The notes: a model not told the origin generated them from the sequence alone. A stretch of DNA of 64,000 bases from Zerene cesonia (GCF_012273895.1 NC_052121.1:10705475-10769474); one strand, 5' to 3'. Positions 25,632-37,242 are shown, numbered from the stretch's first letter. Made by a program: numbers and translations.

Positions 25632-25787
25632 TAAAAAATAAAGTCGGCTGTGTTCGTCTGAAGTGATCTAGTCACAAGTAAATGTGTGAAGATAATTAAT
25701 ACGACGAGATGAAGTTTGTCACGCTCGTTTATGTGTGTAATTGTAAAATATCAAGCTTTTATTAGCATTAATTGTACGAAAATACCA

Positions 25788-25993
25788 TCTCCGCCGCGTT
25801 CCCCCGCGTAGTCAGAGGAAAAGGACAGCACCGCACTTTTACCTACATGGTTCCCGTTTTTCTGGGATATAAACTATCCTGTGTCATTCTTGGGTCTTTA
25901 ATTATCTTTTTACCAAGTTTCATCCAAATCGGTTCTGGAGTTTACGCGTGAAGGAGAGACAGGCAGAGCTACTTTCGCATTTAAAATATTAAT
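25788..25993 (-). mobile_element. Helitron-like element, another subfamily
   Basis: The plus strand reads CCGCCGCGTTCCCCCGCGTA, GGGATATAAACTATCCTGTG, TTTCATCCAAATCGGTTCTG and CGCATTTAAAATATTAAT. Order and motifs match the minus-strand Helitron-like group, but the terminal CTAG has decayed. Confidence 0.55.
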
Positions 25994-26574
25994 AGCGAAG
26001 TAGTTGTAGTAAGATGGAAATACGTTATGGAATCTTTCCTTTCGATCCTTCACCGAGATACATTAAGCGTGTACATTTCAGAGATGTAACCTTTTCAATC
26101 CTTTGAAGTTTATTGTTGAATTTGATGAAGTAATAGTAATAAATATTAATATGAATATTGCGTGGAAACTGTAAAACATGGATCCGCTCGCACGTGAAAA
26201 GGATTAGTGCAGTCCATGGAGTCCAATAGGGTTGCGATATTTGATATATCCTTACGTTATTTTGAATAAATTTCAGTTGAGTTTCTATGAAAAATAATAA
26301 AATAAAATCATTTAATTTTAATGAATCCTGTAAAAATTTACGAGTAACGTAGTTAACTTAATCGTAAAACTTCTTCGCACACCCCTAATATTTTTGATAG
26401 ACCTATCCAACAATGCTCTGCACTTCGGGAAAGACAAAAGAAATCATCCCAAAGCACAGAATAATAAGTACAACCCAAAGTGTTACACGTAAGTGAGGTT
26501 AAATAATTATATTTAACCGCTTTTGCAACTTGGTTAGCGAGTATATTTATGACAAATAACAATTTTATAGAACC
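25994..26574. other. Unique DNA, no gene seen
   Basis: On the minus strand a pyrimidine tract ending CCCGAAG (near 26430) precedes an open stretch. It has no other support and is not called. Confidence 0.4.
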
Positions 26575-26586
26575 AACGGTTTTTGA

Positions 26587-26697
26587 CTTAAAACGGTGAA
26601 ACAAAACATCGTGAGGAGACCGGCATGTTCAAGAATGAACCCTCATAGGAGGCCTGTATCCCAGCAGTGAGATGTATATGAGCTGACGATGATGATG
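26587..26697 (+). mobile_element. SINE family B, deleted copy with 12-bp duplication
   Basis: It is flanked by AACGGTTTTTGA at 26575-26586 and 26698-26709, a perfect 12-bp target duplication. The insert runs from CTTAAAACGGTGAAAC through AACATCGTGAGGAGACC to the GATGATGATG tail. The tRNA-like head is absent and the body jumps from AAGAATGA to ACCCTCATAGGAGGCC. The 5' loss is at the insertion boundary, so truncation happened on insertion; the internal gap may have been inherited or be later. Confidence 0.9.
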
Positions 26698-26709
26698 AAC
26701 GGTTTTTGA

Positions 26710-27082
26710 GCTACCCGCCGATAGACAAGCAACGGACGTGGCGGAACTATACAGGTTTATTATTGACAGCAGAACTCTAGAAAGTGTTTTAGTTTTTTGA
26801 GTCAATCATGTGTTTATTTATTTATTTATTCATACCTTAATGCTTTGTATAAAATATAAACTAAAACTTAACCTAGGAAATTAACCAGTTGGGCGTCTGA
26901 TCCCTAAATATTTTAACGATTTTCCATAATTTGACAACCCTAAAGCAAATAGAAATAATAGTTTTGAACGCTAGAACTGTCCACTTCACAGAGTGCACCA
27001 TTGACTTGTCGAGGTGGGCACAATACACTATTGTTTTTCACACCTACAAGATATTTGAACATTCGAAATGACACATGTAACA
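26710..27082. other. Unique DNA, no gene seen
   Basis: A (TTTA)n run at about 26814-26828 is the only simple feature. Confidence 0.45.
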
Positions 27083-27222
27083 TCCTACTATATCATTAGT
27101 ACGAAAGTTTGTAAGTATGGATGAATGAATGGAAGTTTGATACTATTTTACGCAAAAACAGCTGGTATATGTATATAATTTGGTACAGAAAAATGTTGTA
27201 GTCTGGAGTAGCACATAGCTAG
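27083..27222 (+). mobile_element. Short Helitron-like element
   Basis: It starts TCCTACTATATCATTAG after an A and ends CTAG before a T. The opening and the GAAAGTTTGTAAGTATGGAT block match 25426-25631, but about 65 bases are missing and the 3' hairpin box is lost. Confidence 0.65.
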
Positions 27223-27926
27223 TATAAATAATTATTGGGGAATTAGCCATATTTCCGGTGCCGCTGAAAGACATCTAATATTAAGTATTTATTACCATAC
27301 TTTCCTACGTGAAAATATATTTTATGGAGTAGCTTTGCACCATTTACCTACCTATAAACAATTCGGGACGATTACTGTGACGTCTTAAAGCAGTACTAAT
27401 TCCAGTGATAGAAGCAGATCTTCATAGGTTGTCTAGCGCCATTTCTTTTTCCACATGAACATATCGTCATCAGGGTGAACCTTCAGCTCACCCGCGCGCC
27501 AGCGTTTAGACCTAGTAGCCCTTCAGACTCACATCGAGATTCACAAAAATAAAAGAATCAACCACGTTCCCACACTGGACGACACGCACATGACGACACG
27601 CTAATTAATCGTAAAAAAATATCATTTTATTCCTATACTCATTCTCAATTCGTCCCCATTATATCGGAACCGTGATAATGGCTGCATTAAAAGCGATGAT
27701 GATAGATTGCCGCAACTGATAGTTTTAGTTCCGCGCCTGTGGCCTCCGGGTCTTCGGCCCTAAACTTCATTAATTTACATCGCCCATTGAACCAGCAGCA
27801 TGGGGTAAAGTGATAACACAGTTATCAGTGTAAAATGGAGTTCTTAGGGAGCTCGTAACATTGCGATTGCATAATTTCATTTCTTAAAATTACTTAATAA
27901 AAAATCATTAGAGGTAATATAAAATA
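27223..27926. other. Unique DNA with G+C-richer patches
   Basis: At 27480-27560 (minus) a G+C-rich stretch runs into GGGTGAGC, a good donor, without an ATG. This could be a non-coding first exon but there is no promoter support. A second patch lies at 27710-27770. Confidence 0.3.
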
Positions 27927-28122
27927 CTAGCTGCGCCTCGCGGTTTCACCCGCGTAAGTCCGTATCCCGTAGGAATATCGGGATAATAAGTTACCTATAT
28001 GTTATTTCAGTTGTCCAGCTGTCAACGTACCAAATTTCATTCCTCGGTCCTGTAGTCTTTGCGTGAAAGAGCAACAAACACACACACATCCTCATAATCT
28101 TTCATTTATAATATTTGTAGGA
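27927..28122 (-). mobile_element. Helitron-like element, inverted relative of 25426
   Basis: The plus strand starts ACTAGCTGCGCCTCGCGGTT and TCACCCGCG and ends TTTATAATATTTGTAGGA, which is the exact reverse order of the 25426-25631 copy. Termini TC and CTAG are present. With the plus-strand copy 2.3 kb upstream it forms a long inverted pair. Confidence 0.8.
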
Positions 28123-28220
28123 TTACAAGTATGGAATTATAAAAATCCGAAGAAAAGCATATTTTCAAATAAGAAACGTATTGTTATAATTAGGTATAAT
28201 AACGTAAAGGTATAACGTAA

Positions 28221-28401
28221 CTATAACTTTAACGGTGAAGGAAAACATCGTGAGGAAACCGGCATGTCCAAGAATTAAAAGTTCGACGGCATGTGACATC
28301 TGCCAACCCGCACTTGGCCAGCGTGGTGGATTACGGCCTGAACTCTCATAGGAGGCCTGTGTCCCAGCAGTGGGAACATATATGGGCTGATGATGATGAT
28401 G
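28221..28401 (+). mobile_element. SINE family B, head lost
   Basis: The body from GGTGAAGGAAAACATCGTGA through CCAACCCGCACTTGGCCAGC to (GAT)n is close to the family consensus. The tRNA-like head is missing. ATAACGTAA occurs at 28212-28220 and 28402-28410, a probable 9-bp target duplication, but the same string also occurs just upstream, so the left boundary is uncertain. Confidence 0.8.
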
Positions 28402-28410
28402 ATAACGTAA

Positions 28411-29170
28411 ATAAAAAACCTATAATGAATATTTTGTGATCAGGCATCAAAACGCATATAGAAGTGCTAACCAAAGTCACAAATATTAAATAATATCATA
28501 ACAATTAACAGATAACACTACAATAAAAACCATAAATGATACGAAAAGTCCATCCCGTATCAGCGCCCTAACATATAACGGAGGCGCGGCGAGGGAGCGG
28601 CCGAAGCCCTGCCACGTGTCAACCAGAGATTAAACTAATCTGCTTTTATTCGCAAAATGTCTTTCAACTCTGCCTAGATAGGGTCCGTACCCTTGCAGTG
28701 GAATAATTAAATTGGGACGGACATCAAGGGAACATAATTAAATTGATACAAAAACCAAATCACATGGTATACAGTTTGATTTCATCCGGTCTATGTGTTC
28801 GTAGAGCAGTGGTGCAATCCTAAGCTGATATGTACAGTCCAAAAACAAATTAATAAATAAAAAATTTATAACAAATTTCATAGAAAGGTTCACTCATATA
28901 AGGAAGAAGTAGTAACGTTGTATCGTAGTACTTTAAGTAAAGATTTAAAATATCATACCATACTAACATCTCGCCAGATGGTCTTGTAAAACGCAAGAGA
29001 CTAGTATCTTAAATTATTATACTCTTCTAAAAATTCTATAGTCATAATTATACTCAATACTCAACATTTATATTGAAATATAATATATAAATTATACTTG
29101 AAAGAAGAAAAGAGTTACACGAACAGGCACAAATTGAGAAAGAAAAAGGAAATTCGGTAATAATAAAGTA
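28411..29170. other. Unique DNA up to the gap
   Basis: A G+C patch lies at 28555-28625. No gene was seen. Confidence 0.4.
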
Positions 29171-30170
29171 NNNNNNNNNNNNNNNNNNNNNNNNNNNNNN
29201 NNNNNNNNNNNNNNNNNNNNNNNNNNNNNNNNNNNNNNNNNNNNNNNNNNNNNNNNNNNNNNNNNNNNNNNNNNNNNNNNNNNNNNNNNNNNNNNNNNNN
29301 NNNNNNNNNNNNNNNNNNNNNNNNNNNNNNNNNNNNNNNNNNNNNNNNNNNNNNNNNNNNNNNNNNNNNNNNNNNNNNNNNNNNNNNNNNNNNNNNNNNN
29401 NNNNNNNNNNNNNNNNNNNNNNNNNNNNNNNNNNNNNNNNNNNNNNNNNNNNNNNNNNNNNNNNNNNNNNNNNNNNNNNNNNNNNNNNNNNNNNNNNNNN
29501 NNNNNNNNNNNNNNNNNNNNNNNNNNNNNNNNNNNNNNNNNNNNNNNNNNNNNNNNNNNNNNNNNNNNNNNNNNNNNNNNNNNNNNNNNNNNNNNNNNNN
29601 NNNNNNNNNNNNNNNNNNNNNNNNNNNNNNNNNNNNNNNNNNNNNNNNNNNNNNNNNNNNNNNNNNNNNNNNNNNNNNNNNNNNNNNNNNNNNNNNNNNN
29701 NNNNNNNNNNNNNNNNNNNNNNNNNNNNNNNNNNNNNNNNNNNNNNNNNNNNNNNNNNNNNNNNNNNNNNNNNNNNNNNNNNNNNNNNNNNNNNNNNNNN
29801 NNNNNNNNNNNNNNNNNNNNNNNNNNNNNNNNNNNNNNNNNNNNNNNNNNNNNNNNNNNNNNNNNNNNNNNNNNNNNNNNNNNNNNNNNNNNNNNNNNNN
29901 NNNNNNNNNNNNNNNNNNNNNNNNNNNNNNNNNNNNNNNNNNNNNNNNNNNNNNNNNNNNNNNNNNNNNNNNNNNNNNNNNNNNNNNNNNNNNNNNNNNN
30001 NNNNNNNNNNNNNNNNNNNNNNNNNNNNNNNNNNNNNNNNNNNNNNNNNNNNNNNNNNNNNNNNNNNNNNNNNNNNNNNNNNNNNNNNNNNNNNNNNNNN
30101 NNNNNNNNNNNNNNNNNNNNNNNNNNNNNNNNNNNNNNNNNNNNNNNNNNNNNNNNNNNNNNNNNNNNNN
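29171..30170. other. Assembly gap, exactly 1000 N
   Basis: The run is exactly 1000 N, so its length is a placeholder. The right edge starts with 14 T, which may have caused the break. Any open frame crossing it is an artefact. Confidence 0.99.
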
Positions 30171-31217
30171 TTTTTTTTTTTTTTCATTCTGTAAGAAATA
30201 AAAGGCTTTTTTATTTTTTTATTTTATTTACTCAACATTTAAGTGTTTATGAATCGCCAATATTACGTTCTCATAACACAAATGTAAATATAAATGTTTC
30301 TTTTTAAAAATATCCACCACCACATTATATTTCTGTGAAATTTGCAAAAAATACAGATTACTTTTAAAGTTTCATTTATCTTTCCTGTCAAAATCCAGCC
30401 CTTGTAAAAAGAACTACATTTGTGCGACAAACAGTGAAAGACGCAAAAAACATATTGTAATAAATTATTTCGCTGAGGGGTAGAAGTTCATTGTGCGAGT
30501 AATACGCATCTGCATACAAACGAAGTGGAACTTATCTCCTAGCTTGCAACCCTAAATCTGTTCTTTACGCGATTCGATGATATTTGTATTCCATCGCTGG
30601 CAATACTAAAAGATTTTAAGAAATGCGTTTTATAAATGTGCAATGTATTCATTACACTGTCATTACAACGTTTTTGGGGGCAGTATAATAAAATACATAT
30701 AGGGTTACACCCTCTTTGCATCATCAAACTGGTCTATCTAGGTAATGATATTTGTAATTTTCTTCAATGATATATGAGCTCATTCTCACAGATAACGAAA
30801 GGGTGTGAAACCCTCTGTAACAATGCCCTTAATGCTTTAGATTTGATTTGTGCCTGCCTACACCCGTTATATATGGGAAATATGGGAAACTTTTAATCAT
30901 CACTACACAACAATTTGGTGAAAATACTTAACATATTTTATATGAAAAAGAAAACAAGATAATTTAACGTCTCTTTCTCAATCGGAAGATCGAAAATATC
31001 ATACATTTTTCTGACAAATACTCTGTTACAGTCAAATAATTATTTTTCCATCTACATAAAAGATTGAATCAATAATCACCTTATAAAGACAAATAATTAT
31101 AGGAGTACTATTTGTAAGACTCCTGAGATGTTAGCGACCCTTAGGAATGACGTAACCGACGCGACTGGCTCCACAGCAGTGATATGCACATCAGTGGCAT
31201 AAATCAATCATTGTTTA
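30171..31217. other. Unique DNA, no gene seen
   Basis: Starts with a T14 run at the gap edge. No coding or repeat signal was recognised. Confidence 0.4.
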
Positions 31218-31382
31218 TCAGTGGCCGACGGAAACCTTCACACCAGCGCCCTCTGACGCGCTCCACTTGTTATTTGAACTAACATTTTTAAGGCCGAGCT
31301 TAATTGCCATCTCAATGATCATCTTTTGTTTTCTAAAACGTTTGTTATTAACGAGCTCAATCGCCTTCAAGTCCTTATCACA
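31218..31382 (-). CDS. Candidate terminal coding exon, unknown basic peptide
   Basis: A pyrimidine-rich tract ending TCCTTTGGCTACAG precedes 54 open codons and TGA on the minus strand. The frame starts in phase 0 with Cys-Asp-Lys-Asp-Leu-Lys-Ala-Ile-Glu. It is rich in lysine and asparagine and ends SASEGAGVKVSVGH. An internal AATGTTAGT could serve as a weak donor after residue 33, giving an internal exon. The phase fits the end of the start-exon candidate at 44274-44377. I do not recognise the peptide. In A+T-rich DNA lysine-rich frames arise by chance, so the acceptor is the main support. Confidence 0.28.
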   Translation of the reverse strand, partial: CDKDLKAIELVNNKRFRKQKMIIEMAIKLGLKNVSSNNKWSASEGAGVKVSVGH

Positions 31383-31444
31383 CTGTAGCCAAAGGATAGA
31401 CAAAGAATGACCGAAATTAGAATTTTAGTCTGCAATTAGCAAAT

Positions 31445-31492
31445 CTCATATCTTATTCTTTATCTTCTATCTCTTCTATCTTATCTTATTCA
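31445..31492 (+). repeat. Pyrimidine-rich low-complexity tract
   Basis: Repeats of TCTTA, TCTTCTA and CTTATCTTATTC form a nearly pure pyrimidine-plus-A tract. Confidence 0.6.
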
Positions 31493-32405
31493 TGTAACAA
31501 TTTCCATTGAAATGCTTTGCTTAAATTTGTCATAATTCTCAGTTTATGAGAATCCCAAAGGAAATAGAAGTATGAATGTTATGTCAGTTATTTGTATCCT
31601 CGTTTGTTGTATAGAATATAGAATCAAATATTTCTCAATAAAATTCGCAATGTCAAAATACACACTTAGTATTATATTGTATTGCAGTAACCAGTGGCCA
31701 TTAATTGACAAAGCTATATAACCACTGGCCTGATTCTGGACTTATTGTTGTTGAACAAAACAGCAGCGAAGTGCTCATAAAATTAATTCTGAACGCGTTC
31801 AGGCAATTTATAATAAACAGATTTAGCCACTTTGACACTCGGAGCATAAGCGGGTCAACTTCATTTGACAAATGAATGAATTACCACGAGAAATGAGACG
31901 GATTTATTATTAGACTTCATTGCATTTTGGGTCCACTTAAGGTCCTTCCTTTATTTGCCCTAATTTGATAATCCTGTCTTATTCACACCTAGACTTAAAA
32001 CTAGTGCATCGTCACCGGCATTTGTTTAAATGCAGTTTTTGTCTGTTCTTCTTTAACCCATTTGGTAAAAAAAGAGTCCATTTTCTTATGTTTGATTTAA
32101 CGCGAGTGTTATACATTTAGAAATTCAATACTTTTTAATGGTTTTAAAACGCGATTTTTCAATATGTTTTATCTCGTAAAGCTTTAAACACTTTTAAGTG
32201 AGCTTTGTCGCGGTGATCATAATATTTTTTAAGAAATCTCGTTTAAAAACCTTTAAAAACATTTCAAAGTAGTAAAAATATAGATTTGGGATTTCTACCT
32301 ATAAAGCGGATGACCGTAAAGACCATGTAATTTATAAAGAAATGTCGAATTATTTTTAGCAAAAATTACTAACCACAATAAATCTTATAATCAAGAAACA
32401 CCTAC
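31493..32405. other. Unique DNA, no gene seen
   Basis: No coding or repeat signal was recognised. Confidence 0.4.
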
Positions 32406-32568
32406 CATCTGAACTTTTAACCTTTCGCTACGGTTATGCCTACCACCCGTGTTCCTTCCACGTGATGCATCACATACAATTCCAACATGAATCGAATGTT
32501 GATTCCATAGTTCTTCCCACGCAACTCGGCATAGTGTGGGCGATGCATTACAACGTAGGAAGTAGGAC
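32406..32568 (-). CDS. Candidate exon with strong splice sites
   Basis: On the minus strand CTCTGTCGTCTTCTTAG is followed by 163 bases and then GTAGGT. One frame is open throughout (Ser-Tyr-Phe-Leu-Arg-Cys onward) and fits an internal exon. A second frame (Pro-Thr-Ser-Tyr-Val-Val-Met-His) reads 49 codons to TAA at 32417-32419 and would be a terminal exon ending RVVGITVAKG. The plus strand is also open over much of the stretch. Two competing frames and no homolog leave it ambiguous. It is less A+T-rich than its surroundings. Confidence 0.25.
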
Positions 32569-32934
32569 CTAAGAAGACGACAGAGAAAGGGCACGTGAAA
32601 CTTTCTCAGGCCGCATTCCGCACCTCCAACAGACTGTGTTCCTCCTATAATATTCTGCAGTATTGCAGAATCAAATTTAGATTAGGCATTTGTAGTTTGT
32701 AGACACTTGTACCTACATTGTAATGCACGTGTTCACATAATGCGCTCGACCCTTTAGTGCAGATTGCAAACACAAACACAAAAAGCTCTTCGTACAATGC
32801 CACACAAAAATTTAAGATTAGAACAAGTCAAAATATTTTTATATATGGAGTAGCCCCTATTATTACTAGCGGTAAAATAGTAGCGGTAAAAGTTCCCATA
32901 TTTCATACTACGAGGATAAACGACTTGATAGAAA

Positions 32935-33062
32935 TGAATGGATTAGGAAGGGCGAAAAAAGGAAACGCTCCGGTTCCCCCACTCACCGAACGAACCACCT
33001 GGTACGATACCTTCCCCGGTGCGAGCTAGCCTAATTTGTGCCGAAGCGTGCTCGTATCCCAC
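32935..33062 (-). mobile_element. Retroposon family A, short copy
   Basis: GGATTAGGAAGGGCGAAAAA, CTCCCGGTTCC-like and CCCACTCACCGAACGAAC blocks, then CTTCCCCGGTGCGAGCTAGC and GCCGAAGCGTGCTCG match the 5' half of family A in minus orientation. An internal deletion removes the CACAGTAG to CTTCTGTGG part, and the 3' half is absent. Confidence 0.7.
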
Positions 33063-33126
33063 ATTTAATATTTCATAAAAAAAACTAACACATGTTGGCA
33101 TTTAAACGCCCTAATATCTCTTTCTA

Positions 33127-33310
33127 TCTATACATATATAAAATTCTCGTGTCACAATGTTATTTACCATACTTCACCGAAACGACTGGATCAATTCTCA
33201 CGAAAAATTGTGTGCATATCAAATAGGTCTAAGCATCGGCCAACATCACTTTCATACCCCTAAATCTGTATACAATAGAAAGGCAGAACAGCGATTGTCG
33301 GGTCAGCTAG
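33127..33310 (+). mobile_element. Helitron-like element, TATATAAAATTCTCG subfamily
   Basis: It starts TCTATACATATATAAAATTC after A, contains CACCGAAACGACTGGATCA and GGCAGAACAGCG, and ends GTCGGGTCAG with CTAG before T. Both Helitron termini are intact. A relative without the terminus is at 12769-12942. Confidence 0.75.
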
Positions 33311-34403
33311 TGGACTTATATAATTGATTTCGATCATCTATTAACGAAAGTGCTTGTAAGAAGTATATCTAAAGTTAGGCAATCGCTAGGCTTAAGTTAT
33401 CAAAGCTCTAAGTGAAAACAGCTTTCGCCGCCGCTCGCTTTGATGTAATTAAACGAACAATGCTCTAGCCTGCACTCTCTAAGAGAAACTTTAACTGAAT
33501 TATCTCAACCGTTCATCTGGGTTTAGCTTTTGCTGCTTCTTATTTCTATTACTCAATAAGAAAACCACAGATGATTTGATTAGGTAGTTTATTATAAATA
33601 AGAGCTCTAAACCTCTGAGTTTCGTGACACTTCATTTAAAAGTAATCATTTTACTCATCGAGCATGTGATTTTACTACACTTTAGCTAATTTCAAGAAAA
33701 CAATACGATTTTAAAGAACATAATGTATCTAGTAGCTTACATAACATTACATTATATCATTCGTGATGATGCAAATGTATTATAGACTTAACGAAGATGT
33801 GTTTGTCTTTACGAAAGATATTTTTAAATTGTATGAAATTACAAACTTTATTTAAAAAGTGAGATGAATGGAAACGTTTTCATAAAATTTTAAATGAAAA
33901 CACCGCATAGAATGAGAATCTGGCAAGGATTATAATAATATTATTATGTACGTTACACTTAACCTGAAGCACTACGTTACTTTCTTCGACACGGTTATTA
34001 TATACGGTTTATATATTTGTTACTTTATATCGCTAGGCTTAAATTTTACTCATTGTAAGTAAGCATTTGTTTATTAATTGGTGCATACTTATAATATTCT
34101 CAATAGCTAATTCAGAACTGCATACTATCCACAATTATAGCCACAGCTCTCTTTCTAGAACGCATCATCACTACCTACAGATTAATAAAGACTTATTACA
34201 TTATTATTTCATTTCCTTTCGTTTGTGCTATCTTTATAATTTGTATGTTGGATTAATTTTTAATTACTATATATACATATAGTATTTTTTTTTTTCATTT
34301 AAATTACGCATCATCTATCTCTTCCGTATGTCGGTGATCATTTTTGAATCATACCAACTACCTGCTTATTTAATAGAAATACAAAAGGTTGCGTCAAGGT
34401 TTC
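33311..34403. other. Unique DNA, no gene seen
   Basis: No coding or repeat signal was recognised. Confidence 0.4.
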
Positions 34404-34732
34404 TTTTTTTTATGTCATAGCGGGCAACTGAGCTGGTGGTTCGCCTGATGGTAAGCGATCACCACCGCCCATGAACATTCGCAATGGTTGGGCCTCTGCG
34501 AATGCGCTGCCCGCTTTTTTGGGATAAGGGAAAAGGAATGGATTAACGACTGACGATGGAAAGAAGGAATGTACTGGGACGGGTGAGGAAAAGGAAACGG
34601 GCCTCCGGCTCCCCCACTCACGGCACGAAACACAGTGGCATGCCACTATTTCACGCCGGTTTTCTGTGGAGGTGTGGTACTTCCCCGGTGCGAGCTGGCC
34701 CAATTCATGCCGAAGCGTGCTCGACTCCCACA
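34404..34732 (-). mobile_element. Retroposon family A, full length with poly(A)
   Basis: On the minus strand it runs from TGTGGGAGTCGAGCACGCTT to CGCTATGACATA and poly(A), with all family blocks present. The centre carries AAAAAAGCGGGCAGCGCATT. It is a useful reference copy with the copy at 50487-50826; the two differ in the block before the GTTCATGGGCGGTGGT motif. No clear target duplication was found. Confidence 0.9.
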
Positions 34733-37178
34733 ATAAGTGTTTTGTTTATGTCCCATACGAAGTCATATTTTATAAATAAAATGTGTATCGATTTTATAGT
34801 AATCAGCATGTTTACAAGTTATGACGTCAAAGCAAACGCGAGTGAGGCGGTCAGCGAGTGACTCGGCTGGAGCAGTCTCGACTCTCGAGCACTCGCTTTT
34901 ATTGGCCATCAACTTTACGATCCCAGACGCCAACACAACTCCGCGCGCTACACGGCCAGCAGCGGGAGCGACAGCGATTTTATATAAAAATAATACGTAT
35001 TTTTTTACATAAGTAATTAATAATTACATAATGTTGCCGTATGATATCTATCATGTAATCAGTGCTAGACCTTCTCGAGGTGAACACGGCATGCAATGTA
35101 TTATATATACCTAATGCTATACACTAATACAATATCTAATCGACAATTTTAAGTTAAGTACATATTTTTGAAAAAGTACATTTTAAATGAATTTAAGGAT
35201 AGGTCTAATATGTGTATATTTATGTTGTTACATATTTCATTATAAGCAGAACACATGCAATGTAACAACGTTTGTACTCCCTCTCTCAATCTTCGTAATT
35301 TTTGAACGACGCCCAGCTTTACGTTTCTTACGTTACGTTTATTGTCGTATCATGAAAGTCAACTCCATAAAAGGCAGTATCAATCGTATTAGCATCACAC
35401 CTTTCAGCTTATAAACTTATTCAGAAAATGAGTTGGGAATATTACGCTGTCTTGTATTTGATCCACTGCAACATTTTTTTTTTTGAGTATTTGTTTCATT
35501 TAATACATTTTATAGCCAAGATATTTATACGTTTAGTACCTAAAATTGTAAGTGACATATAAATATTAAGTGTAACTCGCCTTCACTCCTGTCTTGTACT
35601 GCTTCGCTATACAGCCCAATCTTGACCGAAGTTCGCCGTCGCGATGTAAACATTGCCTCTACAACGAGACTCTGAGTTACGACAACCCAATTCCCAACAG
35701 ATGTGCGCCAATTCAAAAATATTTGACTGTACCTGAATACACCGTTGTTCCAAATTTGTTCAAGCCAGTGCGGAAACTTGTAGGAAACTTCTTTTCACAG
35801 ATTTTCTGGGCTATTTATAGGAGGCACTTCTAGTGTAAACCTTATATTATGATAATGATATTATACGTGTATGACCTAATGTCATCTTAAAAATAAATCA
35901 ATGTTGTTAACTTTAATATTCCCTATCAATTTCGGTCTAAAATATTTTTCGATAAAAAATCAACTTCCCTTTATTCCTTATTTTCGGTTTTACAACATCT
36001 TCGAGCTTTACTATAGAAACGTGTTTCACAGCACAAAGACACATAATTATAAATATGCAGGTCGGAACCAGCGCGTGGCGTAAGCCAGTTCAATATTATA
36101 TTACAATTTCATCACGCTATTTATTTCTGACTTTCATATATTTCTTTGAAGTTTTAATCCACACTCGTTTTATTTAGACTTTGTTTTCAAATAGACATCA
36201 GATTAAAATTATATAAAATATTCATGTAATTTCTTATGTTTCGTCTCCTTTTTCGAGAACGACTCAACAAGTATAAGATAACATTTATTGGTTCAATTTT
36301 ATTTGTCATACCCTCATTTTTGTTTAGTAAAAGCGCTCATACAGAATGACTTGAGCCATAATACCTCAAGCTGGCTAAAGAGTTAATAGATACGACGTAT
36401 TGTCGTTTTGTACATGTTGCCTTTTAACGGATATTTCCTTTCACCGATTGCTTAATTTTATAACATTCATATATTTTACAAAAAAAATAACTTCTTGAAC
36501 CTTCGTAAGTCATGTACTTTCGATTATTTGTGGCTTCGGAGCCCCAACAGGTAAGCCACCTGACATGACTGTCAGGCAACATTCATTCATATTAATTAAT
36601 GCAAATTTAAAGCTTTCATTAAACGAGCAAAAATTTTCGTGATAACAAATTTAACAAATTATACGTTTTGGATTAAACTCACAAAAAAATTCACCGAAAA
36701 TGATAATTGATGGTTGTTTCCGCATCGAGGGAGGAACGTCCGCAGTGTACAACTCGCCGACAAAACAGCGTACTGTTACAAAATCTGTTCATCCAATTGC
36801 ATCGTTTATGCACTTACGTTAAAGGCCATATTGGGTTGGTTGCATAGGGCATACAACCTTACAACCAAGTACACATACCAGACAATGGCACGCGAGGCTC
36901 GGCGCGGCGCCAATATTGCACCTGGAACTTGCTATGGACCTATGAGAGGAAAATACTAAACAGGCGATAAGGCGTCTCGTATAAATAGACCTAATGTGTC
37001 CGACGTCTTCGAAGAGAGATGAAAACAAAATTAACGCGGTCAGTCATACAACTGTCCTATTCCAAGTGGAGCAAAACTAATACAATATAAATCACCCACC
37101 ATTTTGTTTGTTTGTTTGTGTTATATACCATTTAACAAGTGAGATGGAGAGAAATTATTTCAATATCTGTAAAAGCTT
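34733..37178. other. Unique DNA with islands and one open stretch
   Basis: At 34830-34970 a G+C-rich island is followed by TATATAAAAATA. At about 35623-35833 (plus) a stretch after GCTTCGCTATACAG is open for about 70 codons to TAG, with a CKHC and later Cys that hint at a small zinc site. It has no start or homolog. TATAAATAG at 36980-36988 lies in a G+C-rich context without an initiator. No repeat was recognised. Confidence 0.3.
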
Positions 37179-37242
37179 CGTGCCTACGTGTCACCGTGCC
37201 AGCGTGTCACGGTGCCGATGTACCGACGTGTCTGCGTGCCGA
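37179..37242 (+). repeat. Degenerate 16-bp minisatellite, 4 units
   Basis: The units are CGTGCCTACGTGTCAC, CGTGCCAGCGTGTCAC, GGTGCCGATGTACCGA and CGTGTCTGCGTGCCGA. The first two agree at 14 of 16 positions and the others are more diverged. The block is G+C-rich in A+T-rich surroundings and rich in ACGTG-type motifs. Confidence 0.75.

Noticed and set aside
26353..26604. Acceptor-like tract with an open frame on the minus strand
   Set aside because: Such combinations are frequent in this A+T-rich DNA. Codon use and composition give no further support.
29054..30187. Apparent 377-codon minus-strand open frame
   Set aside because: Almost all of it is the 1000-N gap; only short low-complexity ends are real sequence.
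34410..34733. Open frames with peptides such as GQLAPGKYHT
   Set aside because: They lie wholly inside retroposon family A and recur in its other copies with frameshifts. They are shadows of repeat sequence, not genes.
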